A program made the translations under genes and the position numbers. Below are positions 47,678-59,800 of a stretch of DNA of 64,000 bases, one piece after another (within the stretch, counting starts at the first letter, position 1; each line of letters starts with the position of its first letter). Under the pieces are notes generated by a model. That model was given only the letters and a program-made list of their open reading frames with translations. It was not told where the DNA came from and made no database searches. The stretch is from Lingula anatina (lineage: Eukaryota; Brachiopoda; Lingulata; Lingulida; Lingulidae), in contig NW_019773634.1 in assembly GCF_001039355.2 (NCBI RefSeq), forward strand, positions 1 through 64,000, read 5' to 3'.

Positions 47678-49203
47678 ATGTTTGGTTATCTAGTTACCAT
47701 ACTGGTTTCAATCTTTCTGACGGCGGTTGTCGTCCAAGAATCTGAGGCGGTGTGTTGTGCTTCAGGAGCCTCGCTCCGCTGGTGTGTGGACTGTACCAGG
47801 GTAAGATGAATTATATCTGTTACGGCACGTAAAGGACTGAGACAAAAACTGGGATCGACCTAACTCCCTGGGGGTTCACGCTAAATTGCTATCAGCTCAA
47901 GAGGTTTAAATGTCTGTCACGCCTACCGAATCAGCTAGGGTAAAGATAATTACCCCCTAACAGCTTTACTAGGCGTGACAGACATTTAAGTTGATCGCAA
48001 TTCAGTGAGGCTCCCCAGGGAGACAGATCGATCCAAAAATCTGTGGGAATGGTCTCAAAAACGCAACTGAGAGGTGTGCTGTAACAGTGTCCCTCCCCGT
48101 GTTTAACGTGTTTATTAAAAATATTAAACTATCTTTATTGCCTCTTTGGAATCACATTTGTATCTCACGTATGGTGAAATTATAGGCCAATGTCAGTAAC
48201 AGAGACGATAATTACGAGTACATTTTACTCTAAATGGCTGGGTAATATTCTGAAATGAATTGCTCCAGGTCCTCATGTAGAACAGAGAAATGGCTTAGTG
48301 TAAAACATTCCTATTTCCAGAACTTTGTTTATTTTTAAGTAATCATAAGATAAATATACTAACATGAAAATAAAGAGACCTATACTGGGTACGATTGTTA
48401 CAGAATACATGTTTTGTCGCTTAAAACAAGTTTTGTGCCCAAGCAGAATTAAACTCCATTTTTAAATGGTTTTTCATTTTATCAGTATATTTGAAATATG
48501 AAACAAAGCTCTTACAAGTTAACATTTGATGGATGACACCGCCTTGACCATTAAAATGAAACTATCACCGCTCATGGCCTCGACCCTTCACGTGGTTAGA
48601 TATAGATACACGGTTCCTAGCTAGGGACAGGCTAGAAGGGGACCGCCAAAGATACACGTCGAGTCTCAGATCACCAGATTAAGCCACGTTCCCATGACTA
48701 CCAGCCACTGGACTATTGAAATATGTTCTATTTTCACCCAGTTTTTAATTTCTGATAAATTAACTGCTGCTATGATCTCAAAACATAACTGTTTACATAA
48801 CGGTTTTGATATCACGTACCAAATAACAGATTTAGTGTTGCCAGTTTCTGTGTTCCGAGTTTATCAGCGTGCTGAAGACTCGTTCTGCATAAATAAATCA
48901 CTCATTATTATCTTCGATATGTGTCATAATTTAGAGAACTCCGTATTGTGGCAAAGGTCCATGCAATATATTCGGATGCGCGTGCGAGGGTGGATGTAGA
49001 CAGTCTTGTGGCCCAAAACTCCTCGATCCAGTTAACGCGTAAGTATACCCTTGTCTCCATTTTGTCTTTAAATTGTAGTTGTCTTTGCATTGGCCTCCTA
49101 CAGAATGAATGAAGTGGATAACTATCTTTAATTTTTATTAAAATAATTGTCAATAATATGGTTTTGCTATGTATCGCGCTATTGTAGATCTACCATATAT
49201 TAA
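47678..49203 (+). CDS. Diedel-like secreted Cys-rich protein
   Basis: Three coding exons join with consistent phase: 47678-47800, 48935-49038 and 49188-49203 (TAA at 49201), giving 80 residues. Residues 1-24 are a signal peptide ending ESEA. The mature part starts VCCASG, and exon 2 encodes YCGKGPCNIFGCACEGGC. A double Cys near the mature N-terminus, then YCGxGxCNxFGCxCxGGC, is the hallmark of the Diedel family: small secreted immune regulators known from flies, with relatives in some insect DNA viruses. In flies the protein dampens IMD-pathway signalling. Ten cysteines are present. The mature part is shorter than in flies: the spacer between the two Cys groups is reduced and the tail is short. 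The last mini-exon (STIY) is less certain than the first two. A MITE sits in intron 1. Confidence 0.75.
47849..48052. mobile_element. Palindromic MITE in intron 1 of the Diedel-like gene
   Basis: GGGATCGACCTAACTCCCTG...CACGCTAAATTGC is mirrored by GCAATTCAGTGAG...CAGGGAGACAGATCGATCC. It is the same family as 17478-17711 and 62679-62905. Confidence 0.75.
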
Positions 49204-52200
49204 CCCAGAAGACCCCATAAGGAACATTCCTCTCCATGCTTTAAAATTTCCACGTTTCAATACAAAAGGGCTTTGTATCAAATACCCTGTATTCTGACAA
49301 TAAGGCTCAATAAGGGACAGCTTTCTAAGGTAATCAGCAGACCAAAGTGACCAGAGATGGTGTATCCTTTCTCTGTGTCACTCATCTAAATCAACAGATG
49401 CCTCACTATTTACACTGCGTTACAGTATTTTGGTCGTCTACTTACGGACCTTGTACAGAAATTTCTTCTTCAGGAGGATTTGATTGGGAGATTCAGGTTT
49501 ATCTAATGCCCCATCAAACAACATATAGTACTCCATGATATGAGCACCTACGTGTGACAAAGGGCGCGAAAAGACAAATTACAATCCAAAGTTAAAACTG
49601 CTCACATATTAAAAATGCTGTTGGTCATCCGATGAAACTCCATTGGCCCATTGGGTCCATTGGCATCGGCTCATTGCGTTAGTTGCCCAGTGGTGGGGTT
49701 TAACCTTGTTGCGGTTCACATGGCCCCATGCCGGCCATCTCCTCTAGATATTATCAAAACATGAAAAAATGCATCTACATACTTCTCTGTAAATAGCCAC
49801 TGCTGGGTATGTAAGGTTTACATTCATACTCACTTAATACAGTACATAACCCCAATTGAATGTGAAGAATTAGTGGGATCCGATGGATCCCATAACATCT
49901 GACTAATATTGAAAAACTCACCGTTAGTGCATATTCCTTGAATGACATGGTCGGTGAAATCAATACAAATTCCCAGTAACTATAGCAATGTTTATTTGTA
50001 TGTAAGTCATCAACGGAGACCGATGTGAAACAACAAAATTAGCTGCTAAAAAGACCCCAATATTGAAGTATGTATAAGATAAGAAACAAATATCAGACAT
50101 TTACAAAGAGGCTTGGTACCAACACTGCGACAGATACAAATGTTTCAAATCCAATATTCCTCTTTCTACCACAGTATGGCTTACAAGACATATCTTCACA
50201 TTTCAGTGGGATTGTAATTTACTACAATACGTGTCGTTGCAATAACAAGAGATCCATGACAGATGAGGCTGTGGTTGATGCATACAGGTAAAAAAACGCA
50301 TGTTCCAAAATGTTATTAACATCTCAATTTAAGATATTTTATAGAAAGCAAACGGAACGCGAGGTAGCTGTCTACCAATTTGCTATTGGTACATTCATGA
50401 TTTAGTGTGATGCGTATTGCGCTTTTTTTTTACTGTAATGCATATTACTTACAATTACTTCACTTTAAAAAATCAAAGTTACATAGATAATTTCCCGTGC
50501 ATTGAATACTGGAGTAAAGACAAAATGTGGCGTTTCGCACGTAGGAAAATGTATCCAAAAACGCAATTCCAATATATAAAAATTAATGAACCGGGTCCAA
50601 TCTAAAGCCTCTTGCATTGCTAATATTCTTTTGAAACTTTAAAAAGTTTAAACACTTCTTTCAGAGAGGATCAGGTTTTCGAGCCCTGAATTGGCACCGG
50701 GACTAGATCCAGGCGTGCAAATGTAGGAGAGGAGCCGTCTGGGCATACTTTTATTTCTATTATAATTATTATTCAGTTGAGAACGCGTAATGTTAAGACG
50801 AAGACAGGATATTTCCTACATACATGTACATGTAGCTCTACATTTGGACTTTTTATCGTTTTGATCATCCCACAAATAACAAATAAAAACATGCAACTCC
50901 AAACTTCCAGATACCGCCAATAATCTCAGATTTTTTGCGACCTCCTATTTTATTTTTCAGTTTTAGGCAAGGCTAGGTGCATGGCTGGGAAGTTTTATGT
51001 AAAAATTGACAAAACAAGACTAAGACAACTGAAACATCTACTCGGAGTGCGTGTGTTTGTGATATAATAGGAGAAAATTTCACTTAAAAAACAGTGGCAA
51101 TTCATTTACTCCCACTTTCGGTATAGAACTTATTAGACTTTCCTTTTCAATTTTTGCCAGCAATGTTTTTTTTTTTCAGATCCATTTAATGATATTATAT
51201 AATTAATTGTCAAGGTAATGGAATAGTGCGACTTTGCATTTGTCGTATACTAGCAAAAACGAACACAAGGACAAAACCAGAAAATTACCCCCCCCCCAAT
51301 GCCATGTAAGGATATCATTTGCTGAGTATCAATTACGAAACACATTAAAAAGGACTTTAAGGACGCGGTCTTATAAAAAAGGTAGTCTCACTTGTGAGTG
51401 ACGCAAGTGGAAAAATCCCAAAAAGGATATGCATGTAGATTAACCATAATGCAAAGGAAATTAAGAACGACTTTCAAAGCGTTTGCTATACAAACCTGCT
51501 TTATATAACCTGGTGTATATCGGGGTCTACACTACTTGCGTACTCAATTTGCACCAAAAGAACTGAGGGCATAATTATCAGATCGATGGAGGGAAAGGTC
51601 GAGGGAGGGCAAGACGGGCCAAAGAAAACAAGAATTTTATAACTGTAGTTGCTGGCCGTTTCTGACGGTATCCATAGCTCTGTCACTCTTGGTGAAGAGA
51701 AATAGGCTGGTTTTCCTCTCTGACGGTATCCATAGCTCTGTTACTCTTGATGAAGAGAAATAGGCTGGTTTTCCTTCCTACATCATGATCCGGGAAGAAC
51801 GCGGAGTGAACATGCCTGCATGTTCCATGCATATTAAATCCACGGGGAGGTAGACTGGCCATCTTTGAAACCAAATGTTCATCGCAACCAAAAGCTTATA
51901 AAGCCCATTCGCTTTCAACATATTTTAATTGAGACATAATTGGCTTTACAGTATACCGTATAAATAAATTTGAACAAACGCATTTCACACTTCTAAAATA
52001 TAGAAGAAAGGCTACACTCGGGCTCGTAACTTCTGCAAATTAGTCTAGTCGCGATCCAGATGTTGAAGACCACATTGCCATTTAATTTCCCACCTCTAAT
52101 TTGCAAATTCCAATTGCGCTACACAGGGAATAAATTAGACGAGTTACCATGACTCGGACTAACATGCACGGCCACTCCACAGACCCTAAACTATCAACAT

Positions 52201-52633
52201 TGACTTGCAAATTGACTTGCAATAAAACATTTACGACATAAATAACATGAATAACTAACAATAGTGACGGGAGCATGGGTAGCCTATATTTGCCTCTTAA
52301 AGGGCCACAATGATGAACGCTGTGTTGCTATCACGTTAAAACATTAATTAAATGAACAGAAAAAGACCACTGAAGATAACATCAGATACAACTGTAAGAC
52401 GAGCATAAGTATCGTGGAGAATTGAACGGTACCAACTGAACGACGCGGATATACCACACTTAAGCTTTTTCATAAGAAACGGTAACATCAAATACATTTT
52501 AGAGACTCTCTCTTTGAAGTCAAACATTAAAGCGTTCTAGTTGTTACTACCTGGATTTTTTCTTACTCTCGCAGTTTGAAGACAAACATGTCGATGACGA
52601 TCGACTCAGGTTTTAATTCCAGTTTCAACTCAA

Positions 52634-52668
<35 letters not shown>

Positions 52669-53617
52669 GAGTCTATTATTCAAATTTGTTCAGTAAATTT
52701 AAGACTTTACCATGCACCGTGAATAAAGAATAAAAAACGCTAGTAAAAGAAATGATTAAAACAGGAAAAATTTTAAATGAACAGAAATGGCTCTAAGCTT
52801 GCAGGTGAATTCCTTGAAAAGGTGTATCAAATAATATTCTTATTCAACATAAAACCCTTATTAAAGTCTGCTATGTTTTTCGTCGTGTCCTTCTGAGATC
52901 ACTTTTCCGAACTATGGTGGTCACGAGAGGGACAATAGGCATTGCATAGAAAAAAGATACAGAGAAGTTTGATCCGATGATAATTTTATTAATCATATTA
53001 GAGAGACAGAGAGATCAGTGTCATTCAGTAATAAATGCATTCCACTAGATTTTTGGATGTCACACTTCATGTTGTTTTGTCATTGTTTGTTTCATAAATT
53101 CCATACTCGAAACTCCAAGCAACCTGGTGATCATTATGTAAGATTGCTAATAATATGAATTGCATGTTTCTAACACGAGACTGGGTTTTTGGGAAACGCT
53201 TTCTATGTGAAAAAGAAGCAACAGAAGCAAACGATTTTCAAAGTTTGCATTTGTTTTTGTGTCTGTTTAGTTGAAAGCAGAAATATCCATTGAAAAATAC
53301 ACCCATACATGTAGATAATTCAATCATGACCCAGTGATTTAACAGTTCCTTATATACTCAAAACTTATGCATTCCAATAGAAATATTAACACTTTCTTTT
53401 AAAAAAAATCACCAAAAATTGTTGTAAATTTTCTTCGTCGCTATGAATCGTGCACGTCTGTTATTCCGAATGATGTGTTCGAACTACAGTGAAGTGTTCA
53501 TCGGTGTGAATACAGCTGGATGAAACAAAGTAGTGTCTTTGAGGAAAAACCGAAAGACAATTCTTCGGGTCCCATATGTATATACAGTAGCTTGAGACAG
53601 CGCTGTCGTAGGAGTTC
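49204..53617. other. Intergenic stretch, no recognised gene
   Basis: Contains a 58-bp tandem duplication (51661-51776), an (ATT)n-like tract near 52645-52669 and a C8 run near 51290. Open frames of 60-80 codons are present, but none has splice context or a recognisable sequence. Confidence 0.5.
51661..51776 (+). repeat. 58-bp tandem duplication
   Basis: TCTGACGGTATCCATAGCTC begins at 51661 and again at 51719. The two 58-bp units differ at two or three positions. Confidence 0.9.
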
Positions 53618-54019
53618 TTAGTAACCTGAAATAGAAATGCACTACAACACATCTGTGGTATGGAACTTGAAATGGTATATCTAAACCTTTCCTATACAAA
53701 AACACTGGGAAAGATTTCCGCAAAGTCAAATTTGTAACACTGTGATACATTTACCACCAAACAAAAAGGTCTGGATTATTTCAATGGAACGATATACTTG
53801 TACATGTGTTTGCATCTCCATATTTATATGACGTGAAGAAGATATGGAACACTCACCTCCGCCATACTTGCGGTAATAATAAGGCCAGTAGAGATATCGA
53901 TATCCATATGGGCGATATCCATAGTTAAGGCGATTTCCATGGATGGAACTGACAATGAAAACACATGCCGCTAGGGTGAACAAAAAGACCAGGAGCAGCA
54001 CCGTGGTTGAAGTCTTCAT
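53618..54019 (-). CDS. Short Tyr/Gly-rich secreted peptide
   Basis: Exon 1 (54019-53857) ends at a strong donor (GGAG/GTGAGT). Exon 2 begins after TATTTCAG at 53625 and supplies only GY and a stop at 53618-53620. The product is 56 residues: a hydrophobic signal peptide (VLLLVFLFTLAACVFIVSS) and a mature part of about 30 residues with 11 Tyr, including YGYRPYGYRYLYWPYYYRKY and the end GGGY. It has basic residues and no Cys in the mature part. Short Gly/Tyr-rich secreted peptides include shell-matrix and antimicrobial peptides of invertebrates; which, if either, applies here cannot be told. TATAAAT abuts the ATG, so the true promoter may be elsewhere. Confidence 0.6.
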
Positions 54020-54950
54020 ATTTATAGGGTGGGCAAATAGTAAGCTATAAGATGTGACCGTTATTGCCTGTACTCATATACCCGAATAATAAAATGCCAG
54101 TGAGGTCACTTCCTACGGAGTGTTAAGGAAGTGTCTTGTTGTTGATGTAGATAAGTGAAAAAATGTGCATGATTGTCCGTACTTTTGGACGCTTTCACAT
54201 ATTAAAATTAGCCTTGAGTTTTAGACCAAGATTGTGCGGTCTGCTTCAAGATAAATCCGCAAGTAAAGAAGGTATTGGTCTGTTTTTGGTATTGACTGGC
54301 CTTTTTGATTAAAATCGGTTTGCTTTTAACATGTCTCTTGACCATCAGTTAAACATCTGTTCCACTTTCAGTTCAAAGGCAGATTAAACAGTATAAACGG
54401 CATGCTTCTAAATTTATGGATGCATTTGAAAAATAAATAAATAAATAAATAAATAAAATAAAAATAAAAAAATAACAAAAAATCTCCTTAATCGTACAGA
54501 TGTGAATTCATGTCTTCACATTATTAAGATCAACGGTTTATTTGTTTTACACCGTCTCATGCACTAGGGTCATTTTTTTGTCATAAGAAAACAAGTTCAA
54601 ATAAAGCTTACATATAGAGTTTTAAGTCGGAGAAATTGTTTTGAGTAACACCAAGGAGATCAAAACAAAATCCACTAGTGTTTTTCTCGTGTTGTGGTTA
54701 ATAAAAAAGTGCAAGATAAAACCACCATGCAGACACCTTTGTATTAAAAGCACATTTCCCAAACTATTTCCCAAAATACACCATTGAGTCAACTTAGTTT
54801 AAGTACAGTGCCACGCCGTAACCGACAATCCATCATGTATATTTCTCCATAAATATAATGAAATAATGGTGTTGATGATGGTCAAACTGACCACACTTAC
54901 CATCAATTTCAAAGACCGTGTAGAGATGTAGTTTTAATTACAGCCTCTTG
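54020..54950. other. Flank between the Tyr-rich gene and gene A
   Basis: A run of AAAT/AAATA units lies at about 54431-54475. From about 54590 to 54940 the sequence is duplicated at about 58180-58510 (for example TGCCACGCCGTAA versus TGTCACGCCGTAA, and GGTGTTGATGAT in both). Confidence 0.6.
54590..54940 (+). repeat. Upstream block shared with gene B (58180-58510)
   Basis: Alignable by eye through ATTGTTTTGA, CAGACACC, CACGCCGTAA, GGTGTTGATGAT and CAAAGACCGTG. It shows that the duplication producing genes A and B included at least 0.45 kb of upstream DNA. Confidence 0.7.
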
Positions 54951-54957
54951 TGGTACA

Positions 54958-54965
54958 TATATAAG
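54958..54965 (+). promoter_or_regulatory. TATA box of gene A
   Basis: TATATAAG lies 91-98 bases before the ATG, in a segment (GATGTAGTTTTAATTACAGC through CTTTTCTAAC) that is conserved in front of gene B. The implied 5' UTR is about 65 bases. Confidence 0.7.
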
Positions 54966-55055
54966 CTGTGTACTTTTCTAACGGTACCGTTAATTCGGAC
55001 AGAACGCCAGCGATTTTTGATTCTTTATAAATCCACGAAGAAGAATAAAGACAAG

Positions 55056-57297
55056 ATGTTTATCAAGGTAGGAATATTTATCAGTATTTTTTGGCATAAA
55101 CATAATGCTAATAAATACATTAGATTGAAACGTGTCTATTAAGATCAACTATAATTGCTATTAAGCGCCCGAGCTTTCCGCTTGTGTGCTTTTTTCAGGT
55201 ACATATAGATAACAAATAAGCAAATTAACATCTAAGATACCTTACATATAAATAAAATTTACAGTCTCAAAAGTGCATGATTTCATTATGAAAATAACAT
55301 AATAATGAAAGAGTATAATATTCGTTGAGGAAATCATTGTCTATATTGAGTCTGTTTTTTTAAAGTGTCTAATATATTTTTTTGTGAATTTCTGATGGCA
55401 ATCCATTTTTCTATTCTCAGCTTATGTGTCCTTTTAAAATGTAACTGTACTGTAATGTATGTAGTGTTGAATGTTGTCCCACCGGCAAGGAGTTCCTTTT
55501 CTTTATGGTGCTGTGGTGGCGCCTGATGCTTACGTTCGTACGTGCACATCATCATCACCCTAGGGACCAAGACACTAAACCCGAACGGGAGGTCACGCGC
55601 AACCACAAGATTTGCTTTATAATCTGTACACAATACAAACACTTTGATTCGTTCTCTATACTTTTCTCTTCTGCAGGAGGTTTTCCTTGCCGTCGTCTGC
55701 CTTTCGTTTTCAAATGGCCAACTTGATCATTCGGCCTATCCCGACGGACTCATATATTCTGAAATGAAAGATGGCGTCACCTTCGAAACCGGGTTCTCCA
55801 CCAAAGCCGATTTTTCGCCAGACAGGGTGGCTTACCCAGAGTAAGTTACAATATAACCTACGTTACTCAGTATGTCAGAATTGTATGCAGTCGACAAAGG
55901 CTGTGTCTATAGTAGTACATTTCAGTTGGGTTTTTGCTATTTCCCAAAATAACCGAAATTAAACAGCCAGTGAATCAATTTAATTATTAAGAAAATTAGA
56001 AATTAGTAAACTCATTTACTGATACTATTAATTCGTAGATAATTGGAATAGATTAAGCACTAGTTACATCGCATTATATCATATTTTAAATAAGCACAAA
56101 CCATCGACCCATGCAGTGTTTACTAGTAAATATCAATATAATTCCTTACTTATTTGAATATCCATTCATCTATTGTATTATTGTTTTAAGGAAAAAGATC
56201 GCCGAAGTCTGTGGACTTTCTGCGCCTATAGCGAGAAGTGTGGGAGAAGGGTCTGTCCCCGCGGACTTGCAAGAGCTTTCAGTAGCTGCCTTTAGAGCAA
56301 AAACTTCCCTTCTTCCTGTCGGGTAAGGCACATTGATCTGTGTTGTACCTACGAGTACCATATACTGGTAGCTAGGATGAATATATTCAGATAGGGGTAT
56401 ATTCAGTTGAGGGGGTTATGAACCAAGTAAAATCATGTAACTTAGAATAATCGTCGTTTTCTCAAAGTAAGATTCCAAAAGTAATATGAAAGCCTCTCAA
56501 TTGAAGTGCGTGATGCGTAACATTCGTTGTTGAAATTTCAAACAAAAAATAAAGGATTGGTTCATCGATTCCACATACTTTTCTGAAGCGCATGCAATGG
56601 GTTTGGAAGGAAGTAAATAGGTTATGGTCAAAAGCTTTACTAATTATGTACATACTATATACACTTTGATAAAAACAAGATCGAGTCACCCAAATGCATG
56701 TATGATTTCAATGAGAAAAGATCACCGCTTTTAAGAGATATTTCACGTTTTGTCTTCAGCGTAACAGAGTGTCCAGAGTACTACTTCCGGATCCGGCCAT
56801 ATTGGGTACGATGGCAAAATAAATGGTTTCCTGTGATTCGTTGTGGAATGGGATGGTGGACATGGATGTATTGTCCGTAAGTATATTTTATGAAGTGTAA
56901 CATAAATCTAGATTATATATACGTATATATAACGGTATTATAAGAAATTTGGGCGATGTACAGATATACATTGACATTATGAGTTAGAATTAAAACTTGA
57001 AAGCGCTGACGGGACAAAACTCTGTATGATAATAATAGCAATACAAAGTATGAAATATCCCCACTTTCTCTTATATATTTTTGTCCTCATTCGTGTTCCC
57101 ACTGGTGTTTCAGTCGAGTTAGTTGCCATCACACCTACAACTACAGTAACACGTTGAACTTCAAGGTTTGTGCCAGGTGCACCACTGAGTGGGGCTGGAG
57201 ACAGGTCTATATTTGGACCTGGTACAGACCGATGTGGGTCTGGATCCGGGTGCCCACCGGATGTTGCTGCGGTCTGGCGAGAGGTATCCTGTGCTAG
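55056..57297 (+). CDS. Secreted Cys/Trp-rich protein A (tandem pair)
   Basis: Five exons with GT-AG sites and matching phases: 55056-55067, 55677-55840, 56191-56322, 56760-56876 and 57114-57297, giving 202 residues. Residues 1-18 form a signal peptide (VFLAVVCLSFSNG). Residues 19-102 are a Cys-poor region with a predicted helix (KKIAEVCGLSAP; PADLQELSVAAF). Residues 103-202 hold ten Cys and twelve Trp: ECPEYYFRIRPYWVRW, FPVIRCGMGWWTWMYC, LNFKVCARC, VYIWTWYRPMWVWIRV and PTGCCCG, ending in Cys. A variable middle part plus a rigid Cys-rich C-terminus, with strand-like W-x-W runs ending in a CCC cluster, recalls cystine-knot factors (noggin, spaetzle or IL-17-like), but no family motif is secure. 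No dibasic cleavage site is evident. The start was chosen because the four-residue first exon follows a TATA box at the right distance and is conserved in gene B. Confidence 0.8.
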
Positions 57298-59700
57298 AGT
57301 CCAACGCGGATCTTTACTCGGTCACACATACACTTTATCTTTAAATCGAAAAATGTGTAACTCTATAAAGTTTGTGGCCTCTATTGCAGTGCGAAAATAT
57401 AATCAACTTTTTTTCGGTTCAGTCGATAGTTTGTGTACACCAGAAAACAACAAAAATGTGGTTTTACAACTATGCCAAAGTAGAAAATGAGCCCAATACG
57501 TGTAACTGGTGTTAAGCAGTCTTACAAGTGTATTAAAATATGACGCGTGTACTTTATTGTATAAGGTAAGGTAAGGTAACAGTTATACAGGATAAGACAT
57601 GCTGCTTGGTGTTTACATGTCATGTTATGATATTCATAATTATACTTACTAGTATTGTAGTATTGAGTATTGTATAAATGTATACATGTATACCTTTCGT
57701 CGTAAGTTAGTAGGCCTGCAAATACCAAACCATATGCATATTAAGTGTTTCGTAATCAATATATTTATTACAAATGGAATAATGTTTTGAGGAGGTACTT
57801 TCAACATAGTATTTCACAGCACATTGTAGACACAATGAGAGAGATGTCTTGTGGCAATATGTTTAAATGATGAACTGCCTTCGTCCAGTACATGTGAAAG
57901 AGTGCATTTAGAACAGATGATCGGCGGACTAACCGATCCGCTGACTAAATATGCCCATCCGTTAAAAAGCGATGCAGCTAATTCCCTGATGCTTGCCCCG
58001 CTTCACACGCCTCGTCGCTGCAGGGGCCGAGCAATTAAACCTCGGATTCGAGATGTAATCCGTTTAATGGCGCGTGTATTTATGAAGACATTTGACATAA
58101 TAGAAATAAAACGAAAACAAACAAACAATAATAATATATTTGTTTCACATTGTCTCCTATACTAATATGCCCTAAGGCAACAAATAAGTTTAAATGAAGC
58201 TCACATTCGATTTTAGGGCTAAGATATTGTTTTGAATAACACAAAGAATTGACAAAGTCTAAAACCACTTGGTGCAGTGATATTCTCGTGTATGGTTCAA
58301 TAAAAGAGTTTTAAATAACACCGCCAGACACCCTTTTATTTAAAGCACCTTCCAGTCTGGAGACAACCGAGTTGAAGTGCAGTGTCACGCCGTAAAGGAC
58401 ACTCCATTATGTATGTTCCTACATAAATGTTGATATAATGAGAGGGCGGTGTTGATGATAGTCGAATTAGCCGCAATTACCGTTTTAACATTTCAAATTT
58501 CAAAGACCGTGTGTTCATTTGAAAACCACCAAGCTGAATCAAAAATAAAGAACTTTAATTTATGTAAACAACACCATGTTTAGTCTGTAATGCGTGACCT
58601 GCACGTTTATCTTTTTAATGAGGAAACCGTCCAGTTAAAAAAAATCAAATTGAATAAATATTTATATCTTGGGCAAATATATGAATCAGCGTGATACAAA
58701 CATAATACAAGACAGTCCACAGGCGTGACATTCAGTTCAGCCGATTGCACTCAGAGAGAGTCCCTGCAGAGTTGGATCGATCTAATTAGACCGATGGTGT
58801 CAGTGGGAATGCACCCTACGTGTCATCCTTGGCTAAGGCTTTATTTATGTAAGATATGTCAGCTTTCTGAAACAAGTGCACTCATTTACGCATGTAAACA
58901 TGAAACTCTATATTTTCCCCAGTAAGCACCGGTGCATAAAATGCAGTATAATAGTTCACATTAGCATAATAGAGGTCCTGGGACCCAGTACTTGACACAT
59001 CCATACAGTTGCAAATAGCTGAAGATTTACCTGGCCCATATGAAACGAATTAACAGTATACATATATACCGGATAGAAACCAAAATTCATGTTTGACAGA
59101 CTGTGCTTAAAACATAAAACGATCGTACTTTGTGGCATTGGAAAAAGTGTCAATAAGCATTAATGATTTATTCTTTAAGTTATTTTTTTAATTAAGGAAA
59201 AATTATGGCCAGTTACCTCAGTGCAAATTGCCTAAGTTACGAAGCTCAACATTCAAGCCATGTATGTAAAATCCATACATCGGAAGTGAGAGCTTTTTGA
59301 AAGAGGCTGTTATTGTTCACGTGAAACATCTTTTAGCCCTGGCACGTACGAGTGTTTTGTTTGGAAGCCAGTTCAAACTCGCAGTGGGGCCAACCTGGGA
59401 GTAGACGGTTAAAGTGTAATTAACCCTATGCGTTTGTTCAAAGCCTTACTCCAAACCGGACGCTGAGTCTAATTTCTTGTCCGAATTCACCCCTGAAAAT
59501 AACCTTGAACTTTGGTGGCTCTTGAAAATTAAATTTAAATCATTGAACTGCACATTATGAAGTGTGTCTGGAACATAAACATCTTCATTCTATCATACTC
59601 TTAATATTTTCTGTCAACATCTAAAATAAACTACATACTTGTGTCTGCCTATAAATCTTGACCGTCTGAGATGTAGTTTTAATTACATCCTCTTGTGATA
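57298..59700. other. Spacer between genes A and B
   Basis: It holds the copy of the upstream block (58180-58510) and then about 1.15 kb (58511-59659) with no counterpart in front of gene A. Sequence near 58765-58800 (GATCGATCTAATTAGACCGAT) resembles a broken MITE end. No gene is recognised. Confidence 0.55.
58511..59659. mobile_element. Probable insertion between distal and proximal promoter of gene B
   Basis: In front of gene A, CAAAGACCGTG runs straight into TAGAGATGTAGTTTTAATTA. In gene B the same two parts are about 1.15 kb apart, and GACCGT is present at both breakpoints (58505-58510 and 59660-59665) like a target-site duplication. No transposase or clear terminal repeats were seen, so the nature of the insert is unknown. 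Confidence 0.5.
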
Positions 59701-59708
59701 TATATAAA
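59701..59708 (+). promoter_or_regulatory. TATA box of gene B
   Basis: TATATAAA lies 93-100 bases before the ATG at 59801, matching gene A in position and context. Confidence 0.7.
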
Positions 59709-59800
59709 CTGTGTATTTTTCTAACAGTACCATCGATTCGGGCAGCAGCGCCAGACATCATTGGTTCTTTTGAAATCCACGAAGTAAAAATTACACCACG

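Noticed and set aside
48694-48999. 101-codon plus-strand frame overlapping exon 2 of the Diedel-like gene
   Set aside because: It reads the exon in a different frame from the one giving the conserved Cys pattern and lacks splice support.
55668-55679. Alternative acceptor three bases downstream (AG at 55678-55679) for exon 2 of gene A
   Set aside because: It would drop one residue (Glu 5) and is possible in cells, but gene B supports the upstream site because its codon GGG aligns with GAG.
57851-58165. 104-codon frame between genes A and B
   Set aside because: No start context, splice sites or homology; part of it shares a short motif with 21079-21106, so it is likely repeat-derived.
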